Source: Symploca sp. SIO1C2 (GTDB taxonomy: Bacteria; Cyanobacteriota; Cyanobacteriia; Cyanobacteriales; Coleofasciculaceae). Taken from it: a stretch of DNA of 64,000 nucleotides. The DNA lies in contig JAAHFP010000006.1 of assembly GCA_010672925.1 (NCBI GenBank), positions 1-64,000 of the forward strand, written 5' to 3'. The position numbers were made by a program, and so were the translations under genes. This document shows, piece by piece, positions 56,186 to 64,000 of the stretch. The stretch's first letter is position 1. Every line of letters starts with the position of its first letter. Below the pieces are notes generated by a model, which had not been told where the DNA came from, searched no databases, and worked only from the letters and a program-made list of their open reading frames with translations.

Positions 56186-56659
56186 GTGACTCGTTCAATG
56201 GCTTATAGTAAACCGACAATTCCCACGGAAACAGACGCCAAAATCTCTGAAGAAAGTAGCCGCATTTTAGCTACTCATATTCAGTTACAACAGCCTACCC
56301 AAAGAATCAAATTAGTTGAAGAGGACGGGAGTGAGCAAACAGTCGAGATTCCTATGGTAGCTCTTCATCTCCTAGTTGATATTTTGTCACAAATGGCTCA
56401 GGGAAATGCAGTTACTCTTATACCCATTCATGCAGAACTCACAACTCAGGAAGCTGCGGATATCTTAAATGTCTCTCGTCCGTTCCTGATCAAGCTGATT
56501 TCGACCGGTGACTTGCCCTACCGTTATGTAGGACGGCATCGCCGTATTCGCTTTGAAGATTTGATGAACTATAAGGAAAGTATTGATCAAAAGAGAATGC
56601 AAGCTCTAGATGAACTTGCAGCTCAGGCTCAAGAACTAAAGATGGGCTATGAAACTTGA
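56186..56659 (+). CDS. Excisionase-type HTH antitoxin
   Basis: The protein has 157 residues. The C-terminal half has an excisionase-like helix-turn-helix (LTTQEAADILNVSRPFLIKL, then DLPYRYVGRHRRIRFEDL). The arrangement, with a PIN-domain gene one base after the stop, is the common cyanobacterial HTH-PIN toxin-antitoxin pair. It probably represses its own operon and neutralises the toxin. Confidence 0.83.
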   Translation: MTRSMAYSKPTIPTETDAKISEESSRILATHIQLQQPTQRIKLVEEDGSEQTVEIPMVALHLLVDILSQMAQGNAVTLIPIHAELTTQEAADILNVSRPFLIKLISTGDLPYRYVGRHRRIRFEDLMNYKESIDQKRMQALDELAAQAQELKMGYET

Positions 56660-56660
56660 T

Positions 56661-57233
56661 ATGGCGTCAAATTTTACAGCCCTCTACGATGCCTGTGTTC
56701 TCTATTCAGCACCTTTGCGAGATCTACTAATGCAATTGGCGTTGACTGATTTATTTTGAGCTAGATGGACAGAACAAATTCAAGACGAGTGGATTGAGAA
56801 CCTACTTAAGAAACGACCGGATCTTAAACTTGAGCAACTCACTCGAACAAAAGAGCTAATGAATCGTAACGTGCGCGATTGCTTGGTTACTAGTTATGAG
56901 TACTTAATTCCCTCCCTTGAATTACCAGATCCAGATGATCGCCATGTCTTAGCAGCTGCTCTTAAAGGGCGTGCAGATGTGATTGTCACATTTAATCTTT
57001 CCGATTTTCCAAAAGCTATCCTCGATCAATATGATATTGAAGCACAACATCCCGATAACTTTATTTCTAATCTCATCGACTTGAGACCAGCGAAAATCGT
57101 AGCAGCAGTAAAAATTTGTCAACAGCGCCTTCAGAATCCTCCTAAATCGATTAACGAATACTTAGATACTTTGTTGAGGCAAGGACTCACTCTTTCAGTG
57201 TCAATGCTTCGAGAACTGTATGACGAGTCTTAG
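56661..57233 (+). pseudogene. PIN-domain toxin with nonsense TGA at codon 33
   Basis: The frame from ATG 56661 reads MASNFTALYDACVLYSAPLR with the first PIN aspartate, then TGA at 56757-56759, then in the same frame ARWTEQIQDEWI and LPDPDDRHVLAAAL with the remaining acidic residues, to a stop at 57233. Apart from that one codon (CGA would restore Arg) it looks complete. A restart at ATG 56859 would lack the first catalytic Asp. It is probably an inactivated toxin beside an intact antitoxin. Confidence 0.8.
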
Positions 57234-57315
57234 TTATTGAAAGAGCTGAAAAAGTTAGTTAAGCCTGCATCTATTTTCACCACAACCCACACCCAAACCC
57301 TACACTCAGTCTCAT

Positions 57316-57348
57316 TTTTAGCCTTGTTATCACCCCCTGAGGCTAAAA
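57316..57348. terminator. Hairpin after the TA pair
   Basis: TTTTAGCCT and AGGCTAAAA form a perfect 9-bp stem with a 15-base loop, 83 bases after the toxin frame. No long T-tract follows. Confidence 0.45.
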
Positions 57349-57438
57349 CGTTTAAGGATAGCTCCGGTTTCTGCTGTTCCTAACCTCAACGCCGTAGTAT
57401 ACTTGAATGTCTGGTCATATTGAGTACAAATTGAGTAA

Positions 57439-57463
57439 AAATCGTCCTCCCTAAGGACGATTT
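57439..57463. promoter_or_regulatory. Strong 10-bp hairpin in the leader of the second giant kinase
   Basis: AAATCGTCCT pairs perfectly with AGGACGATTT across a five-base loop, 65 bases before the kinase start. Read on the minus strand it is followed by a TTTTT-rich tract, so it could also be a minus-strand terminator. Confidence 0.5.
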
Positions 57464-57528
57464 ATGTAAAATGTCAGATAATTGAGGGAGCAATCAACTG
57501 TCTGTCCTGTTTGAATTTATTCCTGGTG

Positions 57529-60500
57529 ATGATGCTCAAGTTAGCTGGCTATCAAGAAGTTAATCAAATTTATGCCGGAAACCGTACCCTTGTCTATCGA
57601 GGGATTCAAACTACCACTCAGCAACCAGTTATCATCAAAGTCCTGCGCAATCCTCACCCCAACTTCCAGGAGTTAGTCCGGTTCCGCAACCAATACATCA
57701 TTACCCGTAATCTGGAACATCCCGCCATTGTTCAACCCCTTACCCTAGAACGTTACTTTAACGGCTATGCTTTAGTGATGCCTGATAATGGGGCGCTCTC
57801 TCTACTAGAATATTGGCAACAGTACCCTAGTGATCTTAGTCAATTTCTCAGTATTGCTCTTCAACTAGCCGAAGCTCTGAATTATTTGGGACAAAACCGT
57901 ATCATCCATAAAGATATCAAACCTACCAACATCCTCATTCACCCCGAAACCTGCCAAATCCAGCTCATCGATTTCAGCATTTCCAGTTTACTGCCCAAAG
58001 AACAGCAACAACTGGTCAACCCTAATGTTCTAGAAGGAACCCTTGCCTATATCTCCCCAGAACAAACGGGCCGCATGAATCGGGGAATAGACTATCGCAC
58101 AGATTTTTACTCCCTGGGTGTCACCCTCTACGAAATCCTGACAGGAATTGTGCCCTTCCAGAGTAGTGATCCCATGGAGTTACTGCACTGCCACATTGCC
58201 AAAGCTCCCTTAGCACCTAATGAACTCTTGGATAATCAGGGTCAACCCTATCCAGAAGCCATCTCAGAGATTATTCTCAAGTTGATGGCGAAGAATGCCG
58301 AGGAACGGTATCAGAGTATTTTGGGCTTGAAGTATGATTTAGAGCGATGTTTGCAACAGTGGGAAGCTACAGGAGAAATTACTCCATTTGATCTGGGAGA
58401 GAATGATCGAAGCGATCGCTTTATTATCCCCGAAAAACTCTACGGAAGGGAAGCGGAGGTGCAAGTTTTACTTGATGCCTTTGAGCGAGTTGCCAACCCT
58501 CGTCTGGGTAAGGGAAAAAATGAGTGGGGAAACGAGTTAGCAGACGCGGAGATGTGGGGACGCGGGGACGCGGGGAATGGAAATCCCACACCAAATTTCG
58601 TTCAACCCTCTGAATCTCCCCTTACTAAGGGGGGACATAGGGGGGTAGGAGCAGAACTACTTCTGATTGCAGGCTTCTCTGGAATTGGCAAAACAGCGGT
58701 TGTCAATGAAGTTCACAAGCCGATTATTAGTCAACGGGGTTATTTTATCAAAGGTAAATTTGATCAATTAAATCGTAATGTGCCTTTCTGGGCTTTTGTG
58801 CAAGCATTCCGAGACTTGATGGGGCAATTAGTGAGTGAATCGGATGCCGACTTAGCTAACTGGAAAGCCAAAATCCTCAATGCCTTGGGAGACAATGCTC
58901 AAGTTATTATCGATGTAGTTCCTGAACTCGAAAGGATTGTCGGCAAACAACTGCCTGCTCCTGAACTCTCTGGCAGTGCTGCCCAAAATCGGTTTAACTT
59001 GCTCTTTCAAAAGTTTATTGCCGTATTCACGACGCAAGAACATCCCCTCGTGATCTTTTTGGATGATTTGCAGTGGGCAGATTCGGCATCACTCAACTTG
59101 ATGCAAGTTTTAATGGGTGATAGTGATAGAGGTTATTTATTATTACTGGGAGCTTATCGGGATAATGAAGTTTTTCCTGCCCATCCTTTAATGTTGAGCC
59201 TGAAAGAACTAGAGAAAAAGCAAGCTGCTCTTTCCACAATAACCCTAAATCCATTGGTTTTTGAACACATTAATCAATTAATTGCCAATACTCTGAGCTG
59301 TCCAGAAAATATCGCTCAACCACTGACAGAATTAGTGTATCAAAAAACCCAAGGCAACCCGTTTTTTACCACTCAATTTCTGAAAGGGTTACATCAAGAT
59401 GAGCTAATTACCTTTAATCAAAACTTGGGCTATTGGGAATGCGACTTGGTACAAGTTCAAGATGCAGCTCTTACTGATGATGTAGTTGAGTTCATGGCTG
59501 GGCGCTTACAGAAGTTGCCGGAAGCAACCCAGGAAGTTTTGAAAATTGCCGCTTGTATTGGCAATCGGTTTGATTTAGCGACCTTAGCGGTAGTCGATGA
59601 GCAAAATCAGGAGGATGTGGCAACGAATTTGTGGCGATCGCTCCAAGAGGGGTTTGTGATTCCCACTAGTGAAACTTATAAGTTTTTCCAAGGAGAACAA
59701 AGTACTGCAAGAGACGTTGATACTGTTTCGGTCAGTTATCAATTTTTGCATGACCGCATCCAGCAAGCCGCATATAACTTAATCCCAGAGGAGCAGAAAA
59801 CAACCTATCATTATCAAATTGGTCGGAACTTGTTAGTTGATATTCCCTTAGCAGAGCAGGAGGAATTTCTCTTTGAAATTGTCAATCATCTTAATACCGG
59901 AATTGCTTTGATTATAGAGCGAGGGGAACGCTATCATCTAAGCCAATTAAACTTACAAGCAAGTCGTAAAGCGAAGACAGCTACTGCCTACCAGTCAGCT
60001 AATGGTTATTGCGATATGGCTCGTAGTTTGATTACTGAGGAAACCTGGCAAACAGATTATCAAAATCATTTAGAAATCTATCTTGAATCGGTAGAGATTG
60101 CCTTTCTCTGTGGCGAGTTTGACCACATGGAGCATCTAGCACAAATTGTTCTCCAAGAAGTGCGCCAGTTTCTTGATGGAGCTAAAGTCTACGAAATTCA
60201 AGCCCAAGCACTGATTGCTCAAAACCAACTTGATGCAACTATTCAATTAGGACTTAACTTTTTAGAAAAATTAGGGATCCAACTGCCCTCACAGGTGACG
60301 CCATCACAAATCACTACTGCCTTTGCTCAAAACGATGAGTTATTGCAGACAATCGTGATTGAGGATGTAGTCAATTTCGATTTGATGGACGATCCTAACA
60401 AAGAGGCTGCTGTGCGGATGATCACCATTGCTGGTTTAGCAATGTATGTTTCCAATCCAGAATTGTTGATGTTAGCTGTTGCTAAACAAGTCAATCTTTG

Positions 60501-62574
60501 TCTGCAATATGGCAACACTTCTACTGCGGCTGATGCTTATGCGACCTACGGCCTATTTCTTTGTGGTGAAATTGGTGATATTGAGCAAGGTTACCGCTTT
60601 GGGAGACTTGCTGTTAATGTACTCGAAAGGTTCCAAACCCTAGAAATTAAATCTCTAGTTTACGTACTGTTTTATGGCTCAATCAAACATTGGAAAGATC
60701 CTTGTCAAGAAACAATTGCTGATTTGCAGAATGCTTATCATTATGGTTTAGAAACCGGTGACCTACAAAATGCTGCATTGTCTGCCTATTTTTATTGTGT
60801 TCATAAATTTCTGTGTGGTTTCAACCTTCAGGACCTCCATGAAGAGACTCAGCGTTATAGTCAGGCTATACAGTCAATTAAGCAAATGGGTATTCAGGGA
60901 TGGCTTGATCCATTTATGTGGTCAACAGCACAGCTAACTGAACCATCTACTGAATCAGTTGTTGATGAGCAACAAGCACTCTTGGATTATCAGCAAGCTA
61001 GCGATCGCACCGGAGTGTTTGTATTTGCCTTCCACAAAATCTTTTTAGCATATTTTTTAGGGCAGTATGAAGTTGCCCTCAAATTTACTCAAATTGCTCA
61101 AGAATATCTAGATGGGGCTACAGGTATGGCTGTTGTTCCTTACTTTTACTTTTATCAATCACTGGTCTTTTTATCTCAGGCTACAGAAAAAAATAATTCG
61201 ATTGCTCCCAAAGTTTTAGAACAAATTAAGGAAGGCCAACAGAAGTTACATCAGTGGTCACAGTATGCAACCTCAAATTTTCAGCACAAGTATGATTTAG
61301 TTGAAGCTCAATTGTATCGAGTGCAAGGTAACCTTACTCAATCCTTAGATTATTATGATCGTGCCATCGCTGGAGCTCGAGAAAATTCCTATCTCCAAGA
61401 AGAAGCCCTCGCTAACGAACTAGCTGCCAAATTCTACCTTGATTGGGGTAAAGAGACAATAGCAACTACTTATATGCAGGAAGCCTACTATTGTTATGCT
61501 CGTTGGGGAGCTAAAGCTAAAACTGACCAACTGGAAGAACAATATCCCAAACTTCTCTTCTCTATTTTACAAAAACAGCAGCCTCAATTTAATCCTTTTG
61601 ATAGTTTAAATAGCCTCACAGAAACACTGAATTCTTCATGTTCAAAATCCCTAGAAAATAGCAATAGAAATAGTAGCAGTACTATTATAGAAGCTTTCGA
61701 TATTTTCTCTGTTTTACAAGCAGCTCAAACCCTTTCTCGAACAATTGAACTTGACCAGCTACTCAACAATATTGTACAGATTGTCATGTTCAATGCTGGT
61801 GTACAAAAGACAGTATTGCTGATTCCCCAAGCTGAGGAGTGGCAACTGCGGACTATGGGAGAAATGACCGAAAATGGTATTGTTGAAATCAGTAAATTAT
61901 CGCAACTTTTAACTACAGAAAGCTATGTTCCTGTTCGCGTGATTCAATATGTCAAAAATACCCTAGAACCTTTATTGATTGACGAAGGTAAAACGAAGAT
62001 TCCTGGCATTCTTGAAGGCTACTTGCTCAAATATCATCCCCAAAGTATACTGTGTGTGCCACTGCTCAATCAAGGGCAGTTGGTTGCTATTGTCTACTTG
62101 GAACATCCAACAACGAAAGGAGTTTTTACACCTAATCGTCTAGCAATTATTCGATTCCTCTGTGCTCAAGCAGCTGTTTCCCTACAAAACGCTCAACTTT
62201 ATAACCAAGCTCAACAAGCTATACAGGAGTTAAAGCAAGCACAACTACAATTGGCTCAAAGTGAAAAGATATCAAATTTGAGTAATTTAGTTGCTAGTTT
62301 TACCCATGACATTAATCAGCCAGTAGGCTTTTTGCTAGGCAATATTCAACCGGCCCTTGACTATGTGCAAGACTTACTAGATTTAATCAGCCTCTATCAG
62401 TCGGAATACCCTCAAACTAATGAAAAAATTAAGGCAAAAATTGAGGCGATTGACCTAGAATATATCCGTGAAGATTTTCCCCGATTGCTAGAGTCTATGC
62501 ATCAAGAAATCCAGCATATTCGTAATATCAGTAATAGTTTAGTGCAACACGGGGCAAGCAACCCACTAGATTGA
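57529..62574 (+). CDS. Giant Ser/Thr kinase-AAA ATPase-GAF protein with truncated histidine kinase
   Basis: By analogy with its paralogue at 49423, I used ATG 57529 (1681 residues); TTG 57511 is in frame. The Hanks kinase (HKDIKPTN, DFS, SPEQ), AAA domain (GFSGIGKTA ~382; LVIFLDDLQW) and helical region are close relatives of the first kinase. One GAF (~1390-1557) and a HisKA dimerisation domain (~1576-1674) follow, with His1593 in FTHDINQPVGF. The protein stops at ISNSLVQHGASNPLD, before any HATPase domain, so autophosphorylation in cis is impossible. A repeat-derived linker lies at ~325-374. Confidence 0.9.
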   Translation: MMLKLAGYQEVNQIYAGNRTLVYRGIQTTTQQPVIIKVLRNPHPNFQELVRFRNQYIITRNLEHPAIVQPLTLERYFNGYALVMPDNGALSLLEYWQQYPSDLSQFLSIALQLAEALNYLGQNRIIHKDIKPTNILIHPETCQIQLIDFSISSLLPKEQQQLVNPNVLEGTLAYISPEQTGRMNRGIDYRTDFYSLGVTLYEILTGIVPFQSSDPMELLHCHIAKAPLAPNELLDNQGQPYPEAISEIILKLMAKNAEERYQSILGLKYDLERCLQQWEATGEITPFDLGENDRSDRFIIPEKLYGREAEVQVLLDAFERVANPRLGKGKNEWGNELADAEMWGRGDAGNGNPTPNFVQPSESPLTKGGHRGVGAELLLIAGFSGIGKTAVVNEVHKPIISQRGYFIKGKFDQLNRNVPFWAFVQAFRDLMGQLVSESDADLANWKAKILNALGDNAQVIIDVVPELERIVGKQLPAPELSGSAAQNRFNLLFQKFIAVFTTQEHPLVIFLDDLQWADSASLNLMQVLMGDSDRGYLLLLGAYRDNEVFPAHPLMLSLKELEKKQAALSTITLNPLVFEHINQLIANTLSCPENIAQPLTELVYQKTQGNPFFTTQFLKGLHQDELITFNQNLGYWECDLVQVQDAALTDDVVEFMAGRLQKLPEATQEVLKIAACIGNRFDLATLAVVDEQNQEDVATNLWRSLQEGFVIPTSETYKFFQGEQSTARDVDTVSVSYQFLHDRIQQAAYNLIPEEQKTTYHYQIGRNLLVDIPLAEQEEFLFEIVNHLNTGIALIIERGERYHLSQLNLQASRKAKTATAYQSANGYCDMARSLITEETWQTDYQNHLEIYLESVEIAFLCGEFDHMEHLAQIVLQEVRQFLDGAKVYEIQAQALIAQNQLDATIQLGLNFLEKLGIQLPSQVTPSQITTAFAQNDELLQTIVIEDVVNFDLMDDPNKEAAVRMITIAGLAMYVSNPELLMLAVAKQVNLCLQYGNTSTAADAYATYGLFLCGEIGDIEQGYRFGRLAVNVLERFQTLEIKSLVYVLFYGSIKHWKDPCQETIADLQNAYHYGLETGDLQNAALSAYFYCVHKFLCGFNLQDLHEETQRYSQAIQSIKQMGIQGWLDPFMWSTAQLTEPSTESVVDEQQALLDYQQASDRTGVFVFAFHKIFLAYFLGQYEVALKFTQIAQEYLDGATGMAVVPYFYFYQSLVFLSQATEKNNSIAPKVLEQIKEGQQKLHQWSQYATSNFQHKYDLVEAQLYRVQGNLTQSLDYYDRAIAGARENSYLQEEALANELAAKFYLDWGKETIATTYMQEAYYCYARWGAKAKTDQLEEQYPKLLFSILQKQQPQFNPFDSLNSLTETLNSSCSKSLENSNRNSSSTIIEAFDIFSVLQAAQTLSRTIELDQLLNNIVQIVMFNAGVQKTVLLIPQAEEWQLRTMGEMTENGIVEISKLSQLLTTESYVPVRVIQYVKNTLEPLLIDEGKTKIPGILEGYLLKYHPQSILCVPLLNQGQLVAIVYLEHPTTKGVFTPNRLAIIRFLCAQAAVSLQNAQLYNQAQQAIQELKQAQLQLAQSEKISNLSNLVASFTHDINQPVGFLLGNIQPALDYVQDLLDLISLYQSEYPQTNEKIKAKIEAIDLEYIREDFPRLLESMHQEIQHIRNISNSLVQHGASNPLD
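58500..58648. repeat. Tandem repeats inside the second kinase frame
   Basis: GGGGACGCG units (58555-58577) and a CCCCTTACTAAGGGGGG-type repeat (58618-58647) sit in the linker between kinase and AAA domains; the first kinase is ~45 residues shorter here. Confidence 0.75.
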
Positions 62575-63098
62575 CTCTTGAGAAATATTCTGGCTAATGG
62601 CTAATGGCTAATTGCTAATTGCTAATGGCTAATTGCTAATTGCTAGTGTTTCTGAAGAGCAACCCCACTGGTGGCACGCCGCCCCCTACAAATGAAAGAA
62701 ACAAGCCAAATCCTCTTCCCTCCTGCCTCCTGCCTTGTTTCTTGAAAGTATAACCTCTTTTAGCCACAGCGAGAGTGGCAGCTATCTCCTGGGCAAAGAT
62801 GAGAAACTAAATATTAAATTTTGTAAAGTCTCAAAAATTAACTGCCAACAGAGAAAAAACGCAAATGCTTGGTCTAGCGCCATTTTATTAAGAAATCTTA
62901 ATGTAAATCTTTATTAAAAAGACGACTCATTTTTTGATCCCCTTGCTAGCCAAAGCGAAAACTTCATGCTAGTCTATTTCAGTTCAAACAAATAAAACAA
63001 AAACGGAACGAGTACGACTTAGCTGGTAAATTTTGAGTTCTTGCAGCAAAGCCAGCAAAAATCAACCTCGAATCCCCAAGGCTTTTAACAACTGACGT
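62575..63098. repeat. Intergenic with GCTAATTGCTAATG repeats
   Basis: Units of GCTAATG/GCTAATT (7-mers, ~62592-62644) follow the truncated kinase. CTCCTGC units lie near 62722. The remainder is the AT-rich leader of the rlpA-like gene. No gene is supported. Confidence 0.65.
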
Positions 63099-64000
63099 AT
63101 GAATCAAAAAATTTTGAGTGGCATCACTGTAACTTTTCTAGCAACAGCTGTTGGCGCAGCGACACCTGCTAATGCCCAACAAGCGAAGGAAGTTAACTAT
63201 GTTGTTGGAGATAATTCTTCTGTCTTAAGTCAGATATGGCAGATACCAGCAACAGCTACTCTTGCCTCAAATCAATTACCTACTCAACAAGTTGAAAGAA
63301 GGCAGAAGGCAGAGGGCAGAAGGCAGAAGGTTTTAACGGGTCATGATGGGAATTTTGGAGAAAGCCTTGTTGGAGCAGAAGAATCTTCGTCTCTAGTAGC
63401 AATGGCAGAGGAAGAAGAAGCCATTGCGAAAATTTATACTTATGAATTGGAAGGGCGTAAAGCCGCAACCCTCTATGTACGCAATATTCCTGTGCTGACT
63501 TTTTTGGATTCCCAAGCAATGACTGCTGATGCTAGCAAAATAGCAGCAACACCAACTAGGCCAAATCAGACAACTAGCTTGGCTGCTGCACAAAGAAATG
63601 GAAGCAACTCGAATCAAATAAATGAATCTATCGACCTAGCAGTCGCCCCGAATGTTGATCATACTGCCAACAACCCAGTTACACGAGCCACCGCAGTTGC
63701 CCGTCGGCTCAATCAACTCCATGTAGACAAAGTAGATGCTGCGGCACTCAATGTCCGTTGGAATGATCAGTGTGACTGCTACAGCATTGAAGTCAAAGAT
63801 GAGGAGTTAGTTAAGGTTAACCAGGCGACTATCTTACCAGATAGCACTCAGAATCTAGCAGTTGATGCTCTCCAGGCAACTAATCGCCTACGACGCTTGA
63901 TGGGTGATGCTCCCCCTTTGCAGGAAATCACTGGTATGCCAGCACCAGCACATCAAGTAGCACAGCTGTCTCCTGAACGAGTACAACAACTTCGACGTAG
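63099..64000 (+). CDS. RlpA-like septal ring protein, 3' end beyond the window
   Basis: The open frame runs from ATG 63099 to the window end (300 complete codons). The signal peptide ends near ATPANAQ (~29). The pattern YELEGRKAATLYVRNIPVLT and ATAVARRLNQLHVDKVDAAA is that of the long N-terminal region of cyanobacterial RlpA family proteins; the DPBB catalytic domain would lie downstream, outside the window. An in-frame AGAAGGC repeat (63295-63330) encodes RRQKAEGRRQK, a lineage-specific insert. Confidence 0.8.
   Translation, partial: MNQKILSGITVTFLATAVGAATPANAQQAKEVNYVVGDNSSVLSQIWQIPATATLASNQLPTQQVERRQKAEGRRQKVLTGHDGNFGESLVGAEESSSLVAMAEEEEAIAKIYTYELEGRKAATLYVRNIPVLTFLDSQAMTADASKIAATPTRPNQTTSLAAAQRNGSNSNQINESIDLAVAPNVDHTANNPVTRATAVARRLNQLHVDKVDAAALNVRWNDQCDCYSIEVKDEELVKVNQATILPDSTQNLAVDALQATNRLRRLMGDAPPLQEITGMPAPAHQVAQLSPERVQQLRR
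63295..63330. repeat. AGAAGGC heptamers inside the rlpA-like frame
   Basis: Five units, the same type as the intergenic array at 24862-24897. Confidence 0.85.

Noticed and set aside
62735-62917. 60-residue frame between the second kinase and the rlpA-like gene
   Set aside because: No start signal and AT-rich composition; more likely the leader region.

Overview
The window reads as chromosomal DNA of a filamentous, repeat-rich cyanobacterium. The evidence is several GCGATCGC (HIP1-type) sites, a clpR-clpP pair, a SigC-type sigma factor, an lrtA/hpf gene, a PatA-type response regulator, giant Ser/Thr kinase-AAA-GAF proteins, a NACHT-WD40 protein, and dense 7-9 bp tandem repeats between genes. 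The genus cannot be fixed from sequence alone.

Region 1 (1-6.1 kb) is the most interesting accessory block. Six co-directional genes include an EAD-type trypsin-like protease, a membrane coiled-coil protein, and four proteins sharing a ~95-residue N-terminal domain fused to four different C-terminal modules (two unknown domains, a seven-blade WD40 propeller, a TIR domain). This looks like an effector-associated-domain (EAD) conflict cassette that grew by tandem duplication; remnants of a duplicated protease 3' end remain in two spacers. Region 2 (6.3-16.5 kb) is mainly housekeeping: an FHA-ABC transporter, THUMP methyltransferase, orphan ParA, hisC, a DUF4230 protein, a short rpsU, lrtA/hpf and lipB.

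Region 3 (16.5-20.5 kb) is a transposon nest: an IS1182-type transposase gene beside a decayed IS66-like element, all inside 49-bp inverted repeats. Region 4 (20.6-29 kb) holds an amino acid permease, a lipoprotein, a vWA protein, clpR-clpP, a J-domain protein and two related secreted proteins. Region 5 (29.2-36.6 kb) holds a 1529-residue NACHT protein with two WD40 propellers, a PatA-type regulator and two small overlapping genes. Region 6 (36.8-49.3 kb) holds sigC, lipA, tRNA-Pro(CGG), a membrane protein, a degenerate M15-like protein, a HAD hydrolase, remains of a VapBC-like module joined to an Rpn-like nuclease fragment, recO, an MFS transporter and a GT4 glycosyltransferase. Region 7 (49.4-62.6 kb) holds two giant paralogous kinase-AAA-GAF proteins flanking a toxin-antitoxin pair whose PIN toxin has a nonsense codon. 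The window ends inside an RlpA-like gene.

Mobile or repetitive DNA shapes the window: three copies of a 96-bp MITE-like element (one supplies a stop codon), two copies of a second TIR-bearing element, several hairpin repeat families, and short tandem repeats that have also entered reading frames (NACHT linker, both kinases, recO tail, rlpA).
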